Assembly (NCBI RefSeq): GCF_000430765.1
Contig: NZ_AUMQ01000040.1
Span: 1 to 53,869, forward strand
Length of the DNA stretch: 53,869 nt
Direction: 5' to 3'
Source: Peribacillus kribbensis DSM 17871
GTDB taxonomy: Bacteria; Bacillota; Bacilli; Bacillales; DSM-1321
Under the pieces are notes generated by a model, which was given only the letters and a program-made list of their open reading frames with translations, was not told where the DNA came from and did not search any database. A program made the position numbers and the translations under genes. Below, piece after piece: positions 11,163 to 19,996 of the stretch (the stretch's first letter is position 1; every line of letters begins with the position of its first letter).

Positions 11163-11708
11163 TCAGGATTGATATACTTCAGGCTTCAAAACACCTATAT
11201 AAGGCAGGTTGCGGTACTTCTCCGCATAATCCAGCCCATATCCCACAACGAAGGCATCAGGAACGATAAATCCAGCATAATCTGCTTTAATGTCAGTTTT
11301 CCTGCCGGATGGCTTATCTAAAAGAGTGACAATCTTGATGGATTTGGCTTTCCGATAGCGGAACAATTCGACGAGATAGCTTAGGGTTAAGCCGGAGTCG
11401 ATGATATCTTCAATTATGACTATATCTCTACCCTCTACTGACGTATCCAAATCCTTAATAATTTTCACTTCGCCTGATGATACAGTTGAATTTCCATAGC
11501 TTGACACATCCATGAAATCCATTTCAAGGTAAGTATCCACCCTTTTAAGAAGATCTGACATAAAAGGCATGGCCCCTTTAAGGACTCCGATGGCAAGCGG
11601 GAAGCTGTCTTTATAATCCTCAGTCAGCTTTTCCGCAAGCTCTTTGGTCTTCGCCTGGATTTCCTCTTCTGTAATCAAAATTTCTTGGATATCATTTTTC
11701 ATGCTCAT
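11163..11708 (-). CDS. hpt: Hypoxanthine phosphoribosyltransferase
   Basis: Salvages hypoxanthine and guanine to IMP and GMP using PRPP. The PRPP loop is [13 protein letters not shown] (about residues 97-109); LLDKPSGRK and [19 protein letters not shown] are characteristic C-terminal motifs. At 181 residues it is full length. It follows tilS after 25 bases, the conserved tilS-hpt pair that precedes ftsH in Bacilli. The start could be the first ATG or the one two codons later. Confidence 0.95.
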   Translation of the reverse strand: MSMKNDIQEILITEEEIQAKTKELAEKLTEDYKDSFPLAIGVLKGAMPFMSDLLKRVDTYLEMDFMDVSSYGNSTVSSGEVKIIKDLDTSVEGRDIVIIEDIIDSGLTLSYLVELFRYRKAKSIKIVTLLDKPSGRKTDIKADYAGFIVPDAFVVGYGLDYAEKYRNLPYIGVLKPEVYQS

Positions 11709-11733
11709 TATTCTGGTTTGCCCCCTAGAAGAA

Positions 11734-13122
11734 CTAGACTTTAATATATTCTAGATATATGTATTTTTTTTGGCCTCCATGGTCCACCGGCTCTCTTCCC
11801 GATTTTTTCAATCCCGGAATCCAGAGGATCTCTCCGGCTGAATCGATGATGACAGGCCAAGTATTGCGCTCATCCATAGGAATCTTTTCATTGATAAAGA
11901 TATCTTTCACTTTTTTAGATCCCGTAAGACCTTTAAGGTTCATTCTATCTCCCGCTTCCCTGGTCCTTGCTGCAAGCATGATTCCTTCTTCAGCTTCGAG
12001 TACAAAAGTATCATTTCCTTTTTTCTCCGGAATAACCGGGCAGAAGGATGCTTTTATCTTGCACCCATTGGGAAGGGTGCTCTCTCCCGGAATGTTCAAT
12101 TCGAGGTAATAATTCTTAGGTTTTGTATGATTGTAGGAAAAAATACAACTATCATAAGATTTTTTTACCAGAAGTCCACTCGGAAAATGCAGTTCGGCTG
12201 AGGGATGGGGGTTATCAAAAAGATCCCTTAGCTGGGTGAGATGCTTAGCGTTTAAATCGCTCTGCTCCCCGCCGTAAAGATAGTTTAATATTAGTTGAAT
12301 GGCTCTCCTTTGTAAAGAATTAGGCATTTCTAAAAGAGCCTTTATCCGTATGGAGGATTCTCTATTTGAACGCTTAATCCAGATGCTGTCCATCCTGGAG
12401 GCGGCAAGGTCCTGAAGATAGGATTCATCCTCTCTTATTTCCTCGCTGAACCTTTGAAAATGCTCATGTGCTTTTATGTTTTCCCTTTTTAGAAAAGGCA
12501 AAACTCTTAATCTGAATCGATTTCTACTGTATGCTTCCTTTTGGTTGCTTGGATCCAGCCTTGGCTTAAGGCCCCATCTCCGGCAGTAATCCCAGATATC
12601 CTCTTTTTCAGCCCCCAAAAACGGCCTGATAATCATGGAATCCCCAAACTTCCGGGCAATTGGGATTCCGGCTCTCGCCGCTCCTGCTGCTCCCCTTGTT
12701 AATCTCATCAGGATGGTTTCAATCTGGTCATCCCCGTGGTGTCCGAGAGCGAGCTTGCGAATGCTGTGCCTTTCCATCACTTCCTGGTAGAAGCTGTACC
12801 TAAGTTTACGTGCTGCAACCTGAGAGCTTTCTCCGGTTTCTTTCATATAGCCCGCTGCATCCAGCCGGATTCCTTCAAATGGTATTCCGAGCTCCTTGCA
12901 AAAACCTTCAACAAAAAGCAGGTCTTCATAAGATTCCTCTCCCCGGAACATATGGTCTACATGAATTGCAGTCAATTCGAGTGAGAATTGGTGCTTAATT
13001 GAATAAAGAAAATGGAGAAGCGCTAAAGAATCTGGTCCGCCAGATACTCCTGCCGCCAGCTTTTCACCTGGTTCCAGGAGATGATGTCTTTTTATAAATT
13101 CTAAAGCTTTCGTTTCCAGCAT
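11734..13122 (-). CDS. tilS: tRNA(Ile)-lysidine synthetase
   Basis: Modifies C34 of tRNA-Ile(CAU) to lysidine, changing its identity from Met to Ile; essential. The PP-loop SGGPDS is at residues 27-32, HVDHMFRG lies near residue 67 and [17 protein letters not shown] near residue 125; the C-terminal substrate-binding domain ends in [11 protein letters not shown] place the start at the ATG giving MLETKALEF (462 residues), preceded by AAAAGGA at 8 bases; the longest open frame begins 17 codons earlier at 13173 without a good site. Confidence 0.94.
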   Translation of the reverse strand: MLETKALEFIKRHHLLEPGEKLAAGVSGGPDSLALLHFLYSIKHQFSLELTAIHVDHMFRGEESYEDLLFVEGFCKELGIPFEGIRLDAAGYMKETGESSQVAARKLRYSFYQEVMERHSIRKLALGHHGDDQIETILMRLTRGAAGAARAGIPIARKFGDSMIIRPFLGAEKEDIWDYCRRWGLKPRLDPSNQKEAYSRNRFRLRVLPFLKRENIKAHEHFQRFSEEIREDESYLQDLAASRMDSIWIKRSNRESSIRIKALLEMPNSLQRRAIQLILNYLYGGEQSDLNAKHLTQLRDLFDNPHPSAELHFPSGLLVKKSYDSCIFSYNHTKPKNYYLELNIPGESTLPNGCKIKASFCPVIPEKKGNDTFVLEAEEGIMLAARTREAGDRMNLKGLTGSKKVKDIFINEKIPMDERNTWPVIIDSAGEILWIPGLKKSGREPVDHGGQKKYIYLEYIKV

Positions 13123-13210
13123 TCCTAACATCCTTTTCTGTCTGGTGGATAAACTATGTATACGGATAAGCATACAAAAGGTTTCATAGAAAATAAAATT
13201 TATTTTTCAT

Positions 13211-14179
13211 TCAAAGAAGCCTGCTATAAATATATAGTATATAGATAAAGGAAATCAAAAGAACCAGGATGAGTGATTCAAGATGCCTGCCCTTTGTTTT
13301 TTTCTTTCGGGCTGTCCTGCTTTGAACCAGAGAAGGCTCCTTTGTTCCCTGGTTGGGGATACCCCCTTTAGCACTGTTTTGGGAAATAATCCGGAGCAGC
13401 TCTTCCCTCATGGAATCCGCCGTATCATACTTCCCCATCAACGCCTTTAAGATGACCTTTTCATATCTTCTGAGCTCCTTATGCTCATTCACCGCTCTGG
13501 TAAGCTCCGATAGTCCCTCTCCTTTTCTGCCGAATCTCTTCGGATAATAGGAATTGATAAAAATCATGGCAGCGGCAAACAGATCATAAGCTGGATCCGC
13601 CTTCCTAGATCCCATCCCCCAGTATCCTCTATCGAAGAACTCAGTGAATTCCTTGATGGACCTGCCTATCGGGGTTATCCCGCCGACATCCACAAACCGG
13701 ACATCTCCTGCAGGGGCGCTTATGATTAAATTCTCAGGTTTTAAATCTCCGAAAATATAACCCATCCCGTGCAGGAGGGAAAGATTTTTCAACAGCCTGA
13801 GTATGAGTACAGCGGTCCAGGAATCCCCTTTTTTAATAAAGTCCAGATAGTTTTCGCCTTTTATATATTCCATCACATAAAAAGGGAATACCTTATCCTT
13901 TACAGCCCAGTCATCGACGGCCAACAAAGAAGGCCCTAGGGTGCACCCCCGGACCTTTGCAAAGGATTTAAGAATGTTTATCTCCGAACTGATCGACATG
14001 CTGTTATCACTGATCTTTAACGCAGCATCCTGTCCATGGCAGTCTGCTAGATAGACAATGCCGTTTGCTCCATTCCCCAGTTCTTTGATAATCCTATATT
14101 CATGATTATACCATTTTCCTTTAATGACTGTTCCAGGGGAGACTTTATACTGATTCCTCAAAGAATGGTTTATCATCAT
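13211..14179 (-). CDS. yabT: Membrane-anchored Hanks-type Ser/Thr protein kinase
   Basis: A forespore-linked kinase in B. subtilis (YabT). Kinase motifs: GNGANGIVYLA (glycine loop, about residues 35-45), ALKISD (ATP lysine), and HGMGYIFGDLKPENLII with the catalytic Asp. The usual DFG is VDVGG, a family peculiarity rather than decay, because the metal-binding Asp is kept. One membrane segment sits at the extreme C-terminus (about residues 298-318) and there is no PASTA domain, so the kinase faces the cytoplasm. It overlaps the 3' end of yabS by 35 bases, with AAGGAG 11 bases before the ATG. Confidence 0.9.
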   Translation of the reverse strand: MMINHSLRNQYKVSPGTVIKGKWYNHEYRIIKELGNGANGIVYLADCHGQDAALKISDNSMSISSEINILKSFAKVRGCTLGPSLLAVDDWAVKDKVFPFYVMEYIKGENYLDFIKKGDSWTAVLILRLLKNLSLLHGMGYIFGDLKPENLIISAPAGDVRFVDVGGITPIGRSIKEFTEFFDRGYWGMGSRKADPAYDLFAAAMIFINSYYPKRFGRKGEGLSELTRAVNEHKELRRYEKVILKALMGKYDTADSMREELLRIISQNSAKGGIPNQGTKEPSLVQSRTARKKKTKGRHLESLILVLLISFIYILYIYSRLL

Positions 14180-14882
14180 TGGACAGCAAACTCCTTAGTG
14201 AACGTTTTTTCTTAAAACTGCCTAAGGCTTCCCTTAATGCAGGTCCTGTTGGCGTCATTCCGCCCGTTGTCAGCTTAGGAAATATATTGGTCAGTGCTTC
14301 GAGCCTGGGGGTCCAATCAAGAAGCTTTTCCACCTCTGATTTTTTCCCGGGAAATATAAAAACAGAAAAATGGTTTTCTCCCATTCTGGCATTCAGGCTG
14401 AGGGACAGGTCCAGGAGGGCTTCCTTTACAGTGGGAAGCTTATGCTTCATACTGGCGCTGGTATCCACCAGAACAAGCACCTGCAGGCCTGCCGTTTCAC
14501 CGAGCTCATCCACAACCTCGACAATTTCCCCTCTTTTATCAGGCGGCAGGTCTTCAATAGTCTGGGAACGGCCCAGAATCTGCTGAAGCTCCTTATTCAC
14601 AACACCTTGAATGGTCTGAGTCATCCCTTTTCTTGTGACCATCTGGACGGTCTGGGAAAGCTGCGCGCTGTAGACGACCTGGCTGACTCCTCCTCCCGCC
14701 TTTGCAATGGATTCTATTTCTGAAAGGCCCTTTTCATCAATTATATCCTGATCCACTACACCAATGACATTCACTGTAATACCCTGCTCCCGGGCCAGGG
14801 CAGCCATTGCCGAAGGATCTTCTCCATGGTTTGAGCACCCATCTGTAATAAGCAGAATCTGTCTGATTGTTCCTGGATTCAT
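14145..14882 (-). CDS. yabS: von Willebrand factor A domain protein
   Basis: A 245-residue protein built from VWA-like sequence. A metal-binding MIDAS site is visible in LVLVDTSASMKHK (about residues 130-142, DxSxS), and a related ITDGCSNHGED occurs near the N-terminus. The later TGGMTPTGPAL is the second MIDAS loop. No signal peptide or membrane segment. It lies between spoIIE and yabT with a strong GGAGGG site, the same trio as in B. subtilis; overlap with yabT suggests a shared role in sporulation, but the function is not known to me. Confidence 0.85.
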   Translation of the reverse strand: MNPGTIRQILLITDGCSNHGEDPSAMAALAREQGITVNVIGVVDQDIIDEKGLSEIESIAKAGGGVSQVVYSAQLSQTVQMVTRKGMTQTIQGVVNKELQQILGRSQTIEDLPPDKRGEIVEVVDELGETAGLQVLVLVDTSASMKHKLPTVKEALLDLSLSLNARMGENHFSVFIFPGKKSEVEKLLDWTPRLEALTNIFPKLTTGGMTPTGPALREALGSFKKKRSLRSLLSNDDKPFFEESV

Positions 14883-14993
14883 CTTATTTTCCCTCCAAAT
14901 TAAGCTTCCACTGGGTCTATGTCCGAGTGCGAAACCTTGATCGTATTACCATCTTGGGCTAAACCAAAGGGATGTATACCTCCGAATTCGAGG

Positions 14994-17471
14994 TCATTGG
15001 GCCTTTCTTTTTGTTGAGAAAACCGGGATCGATGCCCACTTTGGAGTATTATGCCTGACTTTAGCGGTAACAATCGTGATGTCATCATCAATTTTGCCCT
15101 TCCTCCTGATGACCTCCTCCAAAAGAATATCCGCAATTTCCTGGGGATCATCGGTTTCCAGTTCTTTAATTTTCCGCTTCATCCAGTACTCGAAGTTTTC
15201 AAAATGAGAAGGCCCGTCAAAAATCCCATCACTCATCATGATGACCAGGTCCCCAGCTTTCAGCTGTTCCATGACCACTTCAACATCAAACTCTTTGAAC
15301 ATTCCCATCGGAAGGTTGTCCGATTCTACCTTGATAATCTTGTCGCCTCTCTTGATAAAGCTTGGGACCGAACAGATTTTCAGGAATTTCGCTTTTGCAT
15401 CATGCAGGTCGATCATGGCTAAATCAAGCGTCGAAAAAATTTCATCGGTTGTCCTCAGAGACAGTACAGAGTTGACCGATTTAATAGCAATTTTCTCTTC
15501 TATCCCGGACATCAGGATCTTTTGCAGGAGCTGCAGAGTTTCCATACTTTCATGATGGGCCCTTTCTCCATTTCCCATGCCGTCGCTTATAGCAAGGGCA
15601 TATTTGCCAAAGCCGATATCCATGGTGGTATAGCTGTCCCCTGAAATCAGGCCGCCGCCTTTTGCCGCATGGGCTACACCCGGCTCCACTGTAAACTTTT
15701 TAGCAGAACGGAAGGTAACATGGCAGGTTCCTCCCGGGAATTGGGCACAATCCTCAGAATGGACAATAATTGGCTCGTTCAGGATATCGGTGAGCATAGG
15801 AGCAATCAGCTTTTCCCCCTCCCCCCGCCCATGGCAGTAAGGCGTACTGATATCGATATCTATATTGCCCTGCTCCAGGCTATAGATCTCAATCCCATTT
15901 ATAGGAAGACCGAAATTTTGAATAGCCTCTAAAATTTCCGACTCCTGAAGATGATGATTTTTCCGTTCCTTTTGTATTTCTTTGGCAAAGTCCTCCATCA
16001 CTTCAGAAACGCCTTTCAATTGGTCGGCCACTAACTTCCTGCTTTCCTGCACCTGTCTTTTCAGCTTATTGTTCGCCTGGGCAATGGTTAGTTCCTGTGC
16101 AATTGAATCGATGACTTTGTCTGCCCGCGTACAGCTCTTTTTCCACTCCCGCTGCATCTGCGGGGAAACCTGCCCCTCCTGCTCTTCGAGATGATACATA
16201 ATCTGTCTCATTGAATCATACGTATTAGAAAAGTTCCGGCTCCAGCAATGCTCCTTGCGATGGCAGGTCTGGCAATTTTTCTCGGTAACATTGCTCAGCA
16301 GATAATCCACCCTTTTATCTTCATCCATTTCTTCCTCCTGCCATTCGCCGGCCTGGGAAAAACTATTGGAGAGGGCCTCGAACACATTGGAAAACTGCGA
16401 TACCCGCTTAGCCGTAACATCCCGGATTTTTCTCATATACTGCTGCTGCTCGCTGCTATATTCTGCGGTACCCGGTATATGTTTTGCCAGTTTTACTATC
16501 AAAGAGGAGGGAGTTATGGCAAATAAAACGATCGCTGCAAGGGTCTCATATAAGGTAAGACTTAAATTATTGCTTCCTTCCCCATAAAGGCCGATTAATA
16601 ATGTAGCAATAATCAGTCCAAGCGAAGCCCCTATCTTTTTCCCTTCCTTCAGCAGGCCTCCAAGCAGACCTGAAAAGGCAAGGAGGCTCATTTGATAAAG
16701 GCTCGATATATTTGCGAGCGAAAAAATCAGCCCTGTTACCACCCCTACAGTGGAGCCGATCGCTGCCCCTCCGGACAGGGCAAAAATCAAGACAAGATAC
16801 CGGGAGAGAATATGCTCCATGGACAGGTTATAAACAGACCAGCCGATGGTCCCGGTCATAACTGAGGCAAGAAGAATAATGATGCTCACTACTTCCTCTG
16901 TTTTAAACGAATGCGATTTCTTCCGGATGGAGATGAGCGGAATGGACTGAACAAAAATCAGAGTAAGGATGGCTGCAAGCCCCGCCTCAACGATGATCAT
17001 CATTCCATCATATAATTGTACATGTCTGTATATAATCAGCTGTTCTGATACCCTGACGAGTCCAAGAGAAAGAAAGACATATAGGGAAATTACTCTGAAT
17101 CTTCCCCCGGCCGGCGGCTCTTTTATCTTATAAAGAAGCATCATGACAAAGGAAGAGCAGAAGACCACGATTCCATTGGAGAGATGGATGGTTACAGCCC
17201 CGCAGATTAAGCCCACTAATGCGAAGGGAGCTCTATCCCTCCTCATCATATAAGCAGCCGCAAAGTAGGGGATCGCAAACGGTGCGAGCTGAGAGAGGAT
17301 CAGGGCTCTGCCCAGCAAAAAGCCGATCAGTCCCAAGATTAATCCCCGCTTGAATACCATCTCCTCAAATTTCTTCTGCAGCTGATGCACCCATTTGGCT
17401 GCATTCTGTTTGGCGCCATGTATATTCAGATCGGTAATGGTTTCCGTGATGCCGCGTTCAACCTTTTCCAT
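14994..17471 (-). CDS. spoIIE: Stage II sporulation protein E (PP2C-type phosphatase)
   Basis: Dephosphorylates SpoIIAA-P to activate sigma-F in the forespore and takes part in polar septation. About ten membrane segments fill residues 40-325, followed by a regulatory domain with a CxxC..C cluster (NCQTCHRKEHCW), and a C-terminal PP2C domain (about residues 595-805) with metal-binding Asp residues in DIGFGKYALAISDGMGNG and MMSDGIFDG. The start is the ATG giving MEKVERGITE (825 residues), with GGGGAG 8 bases upstream; an in-frame GTG three codons earlier overlaps that site. Transcription comes from a Spo0A-type promoter at 17505-17538. Confidence 0.96.
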   Translation of the reverse strand: MEKVERGITETITDLNIHGAKQNAAKWVHQLQKKFEEMVFKRGLILGLIGFLLGRALILSQLAPFAIPYFAAAYMMRRDRAPFALVGLICGAVTIHLSNGIVVFCSSFVMMLLYKIKEPPAGGRFRVISLYVFLSLGLVRVSEQLIIYRHVQLYDGMMIIVEAGLAAILTLIFVQSIPLISIRKKSHSFKTEEVVSIIILLASVMTGTIGWSVYNLSMEHILSRYLVLIFALSGGAAIGSTVGVVTGLIFSLANISSLYQMSLLAFSGLLGGLLKEGKKIGASLGLIIATLLIGLYGEGSNNLSLTLYETLAAIVLFAITPSSLIVKLAKHIPGTAEYSSEQQQYMRKIRDVTAKRVSQFSNVFEALSNSFSQAGEWQEEEMDEDKRVDYLLSNVTEKNCQTCHRKEHCWSRNFSNTYDSMRQIMYHLEEQEGQVSPQMQREWKKSCTRADKVIDSIAQELTIAQANNKLKRQVQESRKLVADQLKGVSEVMEDFAKEIQKERKNHHLQESEILEAIQNFGLPINGIEIYSLEQGNIDIDISTPYCHGRGEGEKLIAPMLTDILNEPIIVHSEDCAQFPGGTCHVTFRSAKKFTVEPGVAHAAKGGGLISGDSYTTMDIGFGKYALAISDGMGNGERAHHESMETLQLLQKILMSGIEEKIAIKSVNSVLSLRTTDEIFSTLDLAMIDLHDAKAKFLKICSVPSFIKRGDKIIKVESDNLPMGMFKEFDVEVVMEQLKAGDLVIMMSDGIFDGPSHFENFEYWMKRKIKELETDDPQEIADILLEEVIRRKGKIDDDITIVTAKVRHNTPKWASIPVFSTKRKAQ

Positions 17472-17504
17472 CCTCAACACTCCCCATTTGTTTTTGTTCT
17501 TTTG

Positions 17505-17538
17505 ATTATAAAAGGGACATGCTTCATTTTTTTGTCAA
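17505..17538 (-). promoter_or_regulatory. spoIIE promoter, Spo0A-dependent sigma-A type
   Basis: Minus strand: perfect -35 TTGACA at 17533-17538 and perfect -10 TATAAT at 17505-17510, but the spacer is 22 bp instead of 17. This abnormal spacing is the known feature of spoIIE and spoIIG promoters, where Spo0A-P lets sigma-A use a misplaced -35. Confidence 0.88.
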
Positions 17539-17564
17539 AATCAAGAAATGAGGATAAAGAAATG

Positions 17565-17572
17565 TTCGACGG
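17565..17572 (-). promoter_or_regulatory. Spo0A box upstream of spoIIE
   Basis: Minus strand CCGTCGAA, a 6-of-8 match to the Spo0A box TTGTCGAA containing the GTCGAA core. It lies 26 bp upstream of the -35 element, where Spo0A binds at spoIIE promoters. Confidence 0.6.
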
Positions 17573-17710
17573 CATTCTTTTAAAATAATCAATACTTTAC
17601 AGGATGGTCTTGTATTCTTTAGGAACGGCCGGAATTTTATCAGTGAAAAGGAAGGATTTTAGATTTATATGAGTCATAAAAAAGGGAATGGATTATTTTC
17701 CTCCAGCATA

Positions 17711-17740
17711 TTGACTAACGAAATCCAAATGAGGTATTAT
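17711..17740 (+). promoter_or_regulatory. tRNA-Met promoter (sigma-A)
   Basis: Plus strand: -35 TTGACT at 17711-17716, 18-bp spacer, -10 TATTAT at 17735-17740. The predicted start is about 13 bases before the tRNA, so this is the tRNA's own promoter. Confidence 0.7.
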
Positions 17741-17759
17741 AGTTTTTGTGATTTTACAT

Positions 17760-17833
17760 GGCGGTGTAGCTCAGCTGGCTAGAGCGTACGGTTCATACCC
17801 GTGAGGTCGTGGGTTCGACTCCCTCCGCCGCTA
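17760..17833 (+). tRNA. tRNA-Met (CAU), elongator type
   Basis: The cloverleaf folds with a GCTC/GAGC D-stem, anticodon stem TACGG/CCGTG, loop TTCATAC (anticodon CAT) and a TTCGACT T-loop. The acceptor is GGCGGTG against CGCCGCT with A as discriminator. It lacks the initiator's C1:A72 mismatch and resembles the elongator tRNA-Met next to spoIIE in B. subtilis. CCA is not encoded. The T-stem GTGGG/CCCTC has a T:T mismatch at its second pair. It is transcribed against all its neighbours. Confidence 0.93.
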
Positions 17834-17868
17834 TCTATTAAAAATGCTGCCACAGACAGCAAAAAACT

Positions 17869-17920
17869 GGCCGCACCTTGTATAGTTAATTCTTTAACTA
17901 ACAAAGTGCGGTCCTTTTTT
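17869..17920 (+). terminator. tRNA-Met terminator, bidirectional
   Basis: A long hairpin, GGCCGCACCTTG on the left and CAAAGTGCGGTCC on the right, with inner AGTTAA/TTAACT pairing. It is followed by seven T on the plus strand; on the minus strand CCAG then TTTTTT follows. It can stop tRNA transcription rightwards and act as a back-up for yabR transcription leftwards. Confidence 0.85.
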
Positions 17921-17994
17921 ATGGTGCAGCTTTTTCGCTGCGTATTGATTTCGCTTTTGAACAAGAGGCTGATCTCCGCTCCAGGATGCGAAAC

Positions 17995-18023
17995 AAAAAA
18001 AGAAGCTAAATAGCATTAGCTCC
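17995..18023 (-). terminator. yabR intrinsic terminator
   Basis: Minus strand: GGAGCTAA, TGCTAT loop, TTAGCTTC (8 bp, one G:T), then seven T. It lies about 57 bases after the yabR stop and closes the yabM-to-yabR gene run. Between it and spoIIE lie only the tRNA gene and the promoters listed here. Confidence 0.88.
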
Positions 18024-18079
18024 TCGTTTATATAAAAAAGTTTTCGGAAAGATCTATTTTAATTGAATTCAGCAGCAAG

Positions 18080-18535
18080 TTATCCGCGTCTTCCGCCTCT
18101 GCCACCGCGTTTTGTTTCGGTGTTTCTTTTAAGGGATGAAAGACGGTCTTCACTGTCTTTAAGGAACTTAGCCATCTTGGATTCAAAATTCTCTTTAGGG
18201 CGGAAGCTGTCTCTTGAACGGTTATTGTCGCGTCCACGGCTGTCATTGCTTCTTCCTTGTCTAGGTCTTGGAGTATAAGCAGGCGTTTCGCCTTCTGGAC
18301 GGTCTATAGCCTTTTTAATGGATAATCCGATTTTTCCATCCTTCTCGACATTGATGACTTTAACCTGGACTTGATCCCCTACTTTTAAATGATCGTTAAT
18401 ATCTTTAACATAATTGTCTGCTACTTCACTGATATGAACAAGTCCTGTTGAACCTTCCGGCAGCTCCACGAATGCCCCGAAATTAGTAATACCTGTGACT
18501 TTCCCTTGTAACTTGCTGCCTACTTCTATTGACAT
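18080..18535 (-). CDS. yabR: S1-domain RNA-binding protein
   Basis: A general-stress-type S1 protein. Residues about 5-75 form one S1/OB fold: VGSKLQGKVTGITNFGAFVEL, then GLVHISEVADNYVKDINDHLKVGDQV and KIGLSIKKA. The C-terminal half is low-complexity, rich in Arg, Asp and Ser, and ends in RGGRGGRRG, an RGG-like tail that should bind RNA loosely. At 151 residues it resembles YabR of B. subtilis, possibly ribosome-linked. It follows divIC after a 73-base gap. Confidence 0.9.
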   Translation of the reverse strand: MSIEVGSKLQGKVTGITNFGAFVELPEGSTGLVHISEVADNYVKDINDHLKVGDQVQVKVINVEKDGKIGLSIKKAIDRPEGETPAYTPRPRQGRSNDSRGRDNNRSRDSFRPKENFESKMAKFLKDSEDRLSSLKRNTETKRGGRGGRRG

Positions 18536-18608
18536 AAAAAAAATGTTCCTCCTTAGAATTTAAAAAATCATGGTTACTCTATATTATAACGAAAGAAAAA
18601 AAACAGTG

Positions 18609-19001
18609 TCAATAAGAGTCACTGTCTTGTTTCTTTTTTGGCAGATTAAAGATGATTTCCCCTTTATCCGAAAGAAAGTAATCGCGCCGTGCAAGCTTAG
18701 CAATGTAATCATCATCGTTAAGCTTAGTCACTTCATCTTCCAGATCTTTCTGATCATTCTTTAATCCTGTCAGCTGAGTAGTGAGCTTCTTTTTTTGTTC
18801 CTTTTTTTGTTCCAATACAGAGGCCTGTGACATAAGAGTGGAAATGAGCAGGCAAGTAAGCACGGCAGCCAGGACGCCCATTACGGATAACCGCCGGACC
18901 AGCCCCCGTCTCTTCCTTGCGACGGTTTGTACCTTTTGTTCCTGCTGAGATACATACGTTGATTCAATCTTAGACACATTCCGTTTTTCCAGGTTACTCA
19001 A
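18609..19001 (-). CDS. divIC: Cell-division protein DivIC
   Basis: Bitopic septum protein of the FtsL-DivIB-DivIC complex. A basic cytoplasmic N-terminus precedes one membrane segment (about residues 40-62) and an external coiled coil (LEQKKEQKKKLTTQLTGLKN...LEDEVTKL), ending with DYIAKLARRDYFLSDKGEIIF, the DivIC signature. I choose a TTG start: GGAG lies 8 bases upstream and the resulting N-terminus lines up residue for residue with what I remember of B. subtilis DivIC. The longest frame begins 8 codons earlier at 19025 inside the end of yabQ. Confidence 0.93.
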   Translation of the reverse strand: MSNLEKRNVSKIESTYVSQQEQKVQTVARKRRGLVRRLSVMGVLAAVLTCLLISTLMSQASVLEQKKEQKKKLTTQLTGLKNDQKDLEDEVTKLNDDDYIAKLARRDYFLSDKGEIIFNLPKKKQDSDSY

Positions 19002-19021
19002 CCTTTTCACTCCAATCTTCC

Positions 19022-19633
19022 TCATTTTTTAGTCCGTTTTACCCAGCCCGCTATTAGGGATAAAAACCGCCTGACGGCACCTTCCATTCTTCTGAGCATT
19101 GATCTGACAGGTTTCGGCAGTACTCTGCCTATTTTTGTAAATAACCAGGAAAAGGATATTAGTAGTCCCTTTATAATAGATAATACTGGTTTCAAAAGGA
19201 GTTTGGCAAGAGAAAATAGTCCTCTTCCAATAGTTAGTAAAATAGCGATAGCAGTGAATAGAATCCACTTTAACGGACTCCATAGGAGAAGAATCACGAT
19301 TTTCATGAAGATGCGGGCCATTTTTTTAACGATGGAAATAAGAATGAGGAGCATTCTCATATACAGCTTTTTTAAAAGGGCCTGATAGATGGAAAATCCG
19401 CACAATAAAGCCAGAAATAAATAAAATCTCAATTCCCCTTCGTTGACTAAAAACAGGATATAAAAAGTAAGCAGCCCCTGGACAACCCAAAAAAGCAGAT
19501 CATTTACGAATACAATGAAACCATTTCTTTTGGACCGCTTAAGAAATAAATTGTACGTATCAAGAGCTGCCCCAAAGTAGCATCCCATCCCGACAATGGA
19601 TAATAGGGTATAAAATTGGGTGGTGAGCGTCAT
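19022..19633 (-). CDS. yabQ: Spore cortex protein YabQ
   Basis: A sporulation membrane protein required for cortex formation in B. subtilis, made in the mother cell and located at the forespore outer membrane. The 203-residue sequence shows about five hydrophobic segments (around residues 8-25, 43-62, 66-86, 115-137 and 140-165) and a basic C-terminus rich in Arg and Lys. It starts 4 bases inside yabP, so the two are coupled. No enzymatic motif is visible. Confidence 0.9.
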   Translation of the reverse strand: MTLTTQFYTLLSIVGMGCYFGAALDTYNLFLKRSKRNGFIVFVNDLLFWVVQGLLTFYILFLVNEGELRFYLFLALLCGFSIYQALLKKLYMRMLLILISIVKKMARIFMKIVILLLWSPLKWILFTAIAILLTIGRGLFSLAKLLLKPVLSIIKGLLISFSWLFTKIGRVLPKPVRSMLRRMEGAVRRFLSLIAGWVKRTKK

Positions 19634-19935
19634 TTAAACAGCTTGCCAAAGAATCCTTTAGCTTTATCTCCGCTTTGCTCATCCAGGTAGACAAGATCGA
19701 ATACCTTCCCCTTAATGGATACAATCCCTTTATCAACATCAAGGTTCTTCATTTGCAGATTCTGGCCTCTTATCGATAAAAAACCCATTACAGTCTCTAA
19801 TAAAAATTCCTCGTTATCAAAGCTTTCAACCTGTTTGACCCCTGAAATATCAAGGAGCCTCCTGCCTTTCATAATCACGTCATGCTCTGGCACCGATGTT
19901 TTATTGCTTTGTCCGGATTCATAAAATTGGCTCAT
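19630..19935 (-). CDS. yabP: Spore cortex protein YabP
   Basis: Small sporulation protein needed for cortex formation with YabQ; YabP/YqfC family. The 101-residue sequence has the family's HDVIMKGRRLLDISGVKQVESFDNE pattern, split here around residues 19-43, and SIKGKVFDLVYLDEQ near residue 75. The start is the ATG giving MSQFYESG, with GAGGG at 8 bases; a GTG five codons earlier overlaps that site. The ribosome-binding site lies in one arm of an inverted repeat (19944-19979), see the separate entry. Confidence 0.92.
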   Translation of the reverse strand: MSQFYESGQSNKTSVPEHDVIMKGRRLLDISGVKQVESFDNEEFLLETVMGFLSIRGQNLQMKNLDVDKGIVSIKGKVFDLVYLDEQSGDKAKGFFGKLFK

Positions 19936-19943
19936 AGTTTCAT

Positions 19944-19979
19944 CCCTCACATTAGCATTTGTACAAGTCTATGTGAGGG
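19944..19979 (-). promoter_or_regulatory. Inverted repeat covering the yabP ribosome-binding site
   Basis: A perfect 9-bp inverted repeat, CCCTCACAT and ATGTGAGGG, with an 18-base loop. On the minus strand the second arm contains the yabP Shine-Dalgarno GAGGG. A TGTACAAAT in the loop (19957-19965) loosely resembles a sigma-E -10. Transcripts reading through from rqcP would carry both arms; a transcript starting in the loop would lack the first arm. Confidence 0.55.
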
Positions 19980-19996
19980 GATGAAGGGTTAGAACT

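Noticed and set aside
13130-13150. DnaA box near the tilS start
   Set aside because: TTATCCACC is a single 8-of-9 match without neighbours; not enough for a DnaA-binding cluster.
14900-15151. 83-codon minus-strand frame overlapping the 3' end of spoIIE
   Set aside because: Most of it is an out-of-frame reading of spoIIE; no ribosome-binding site or family.
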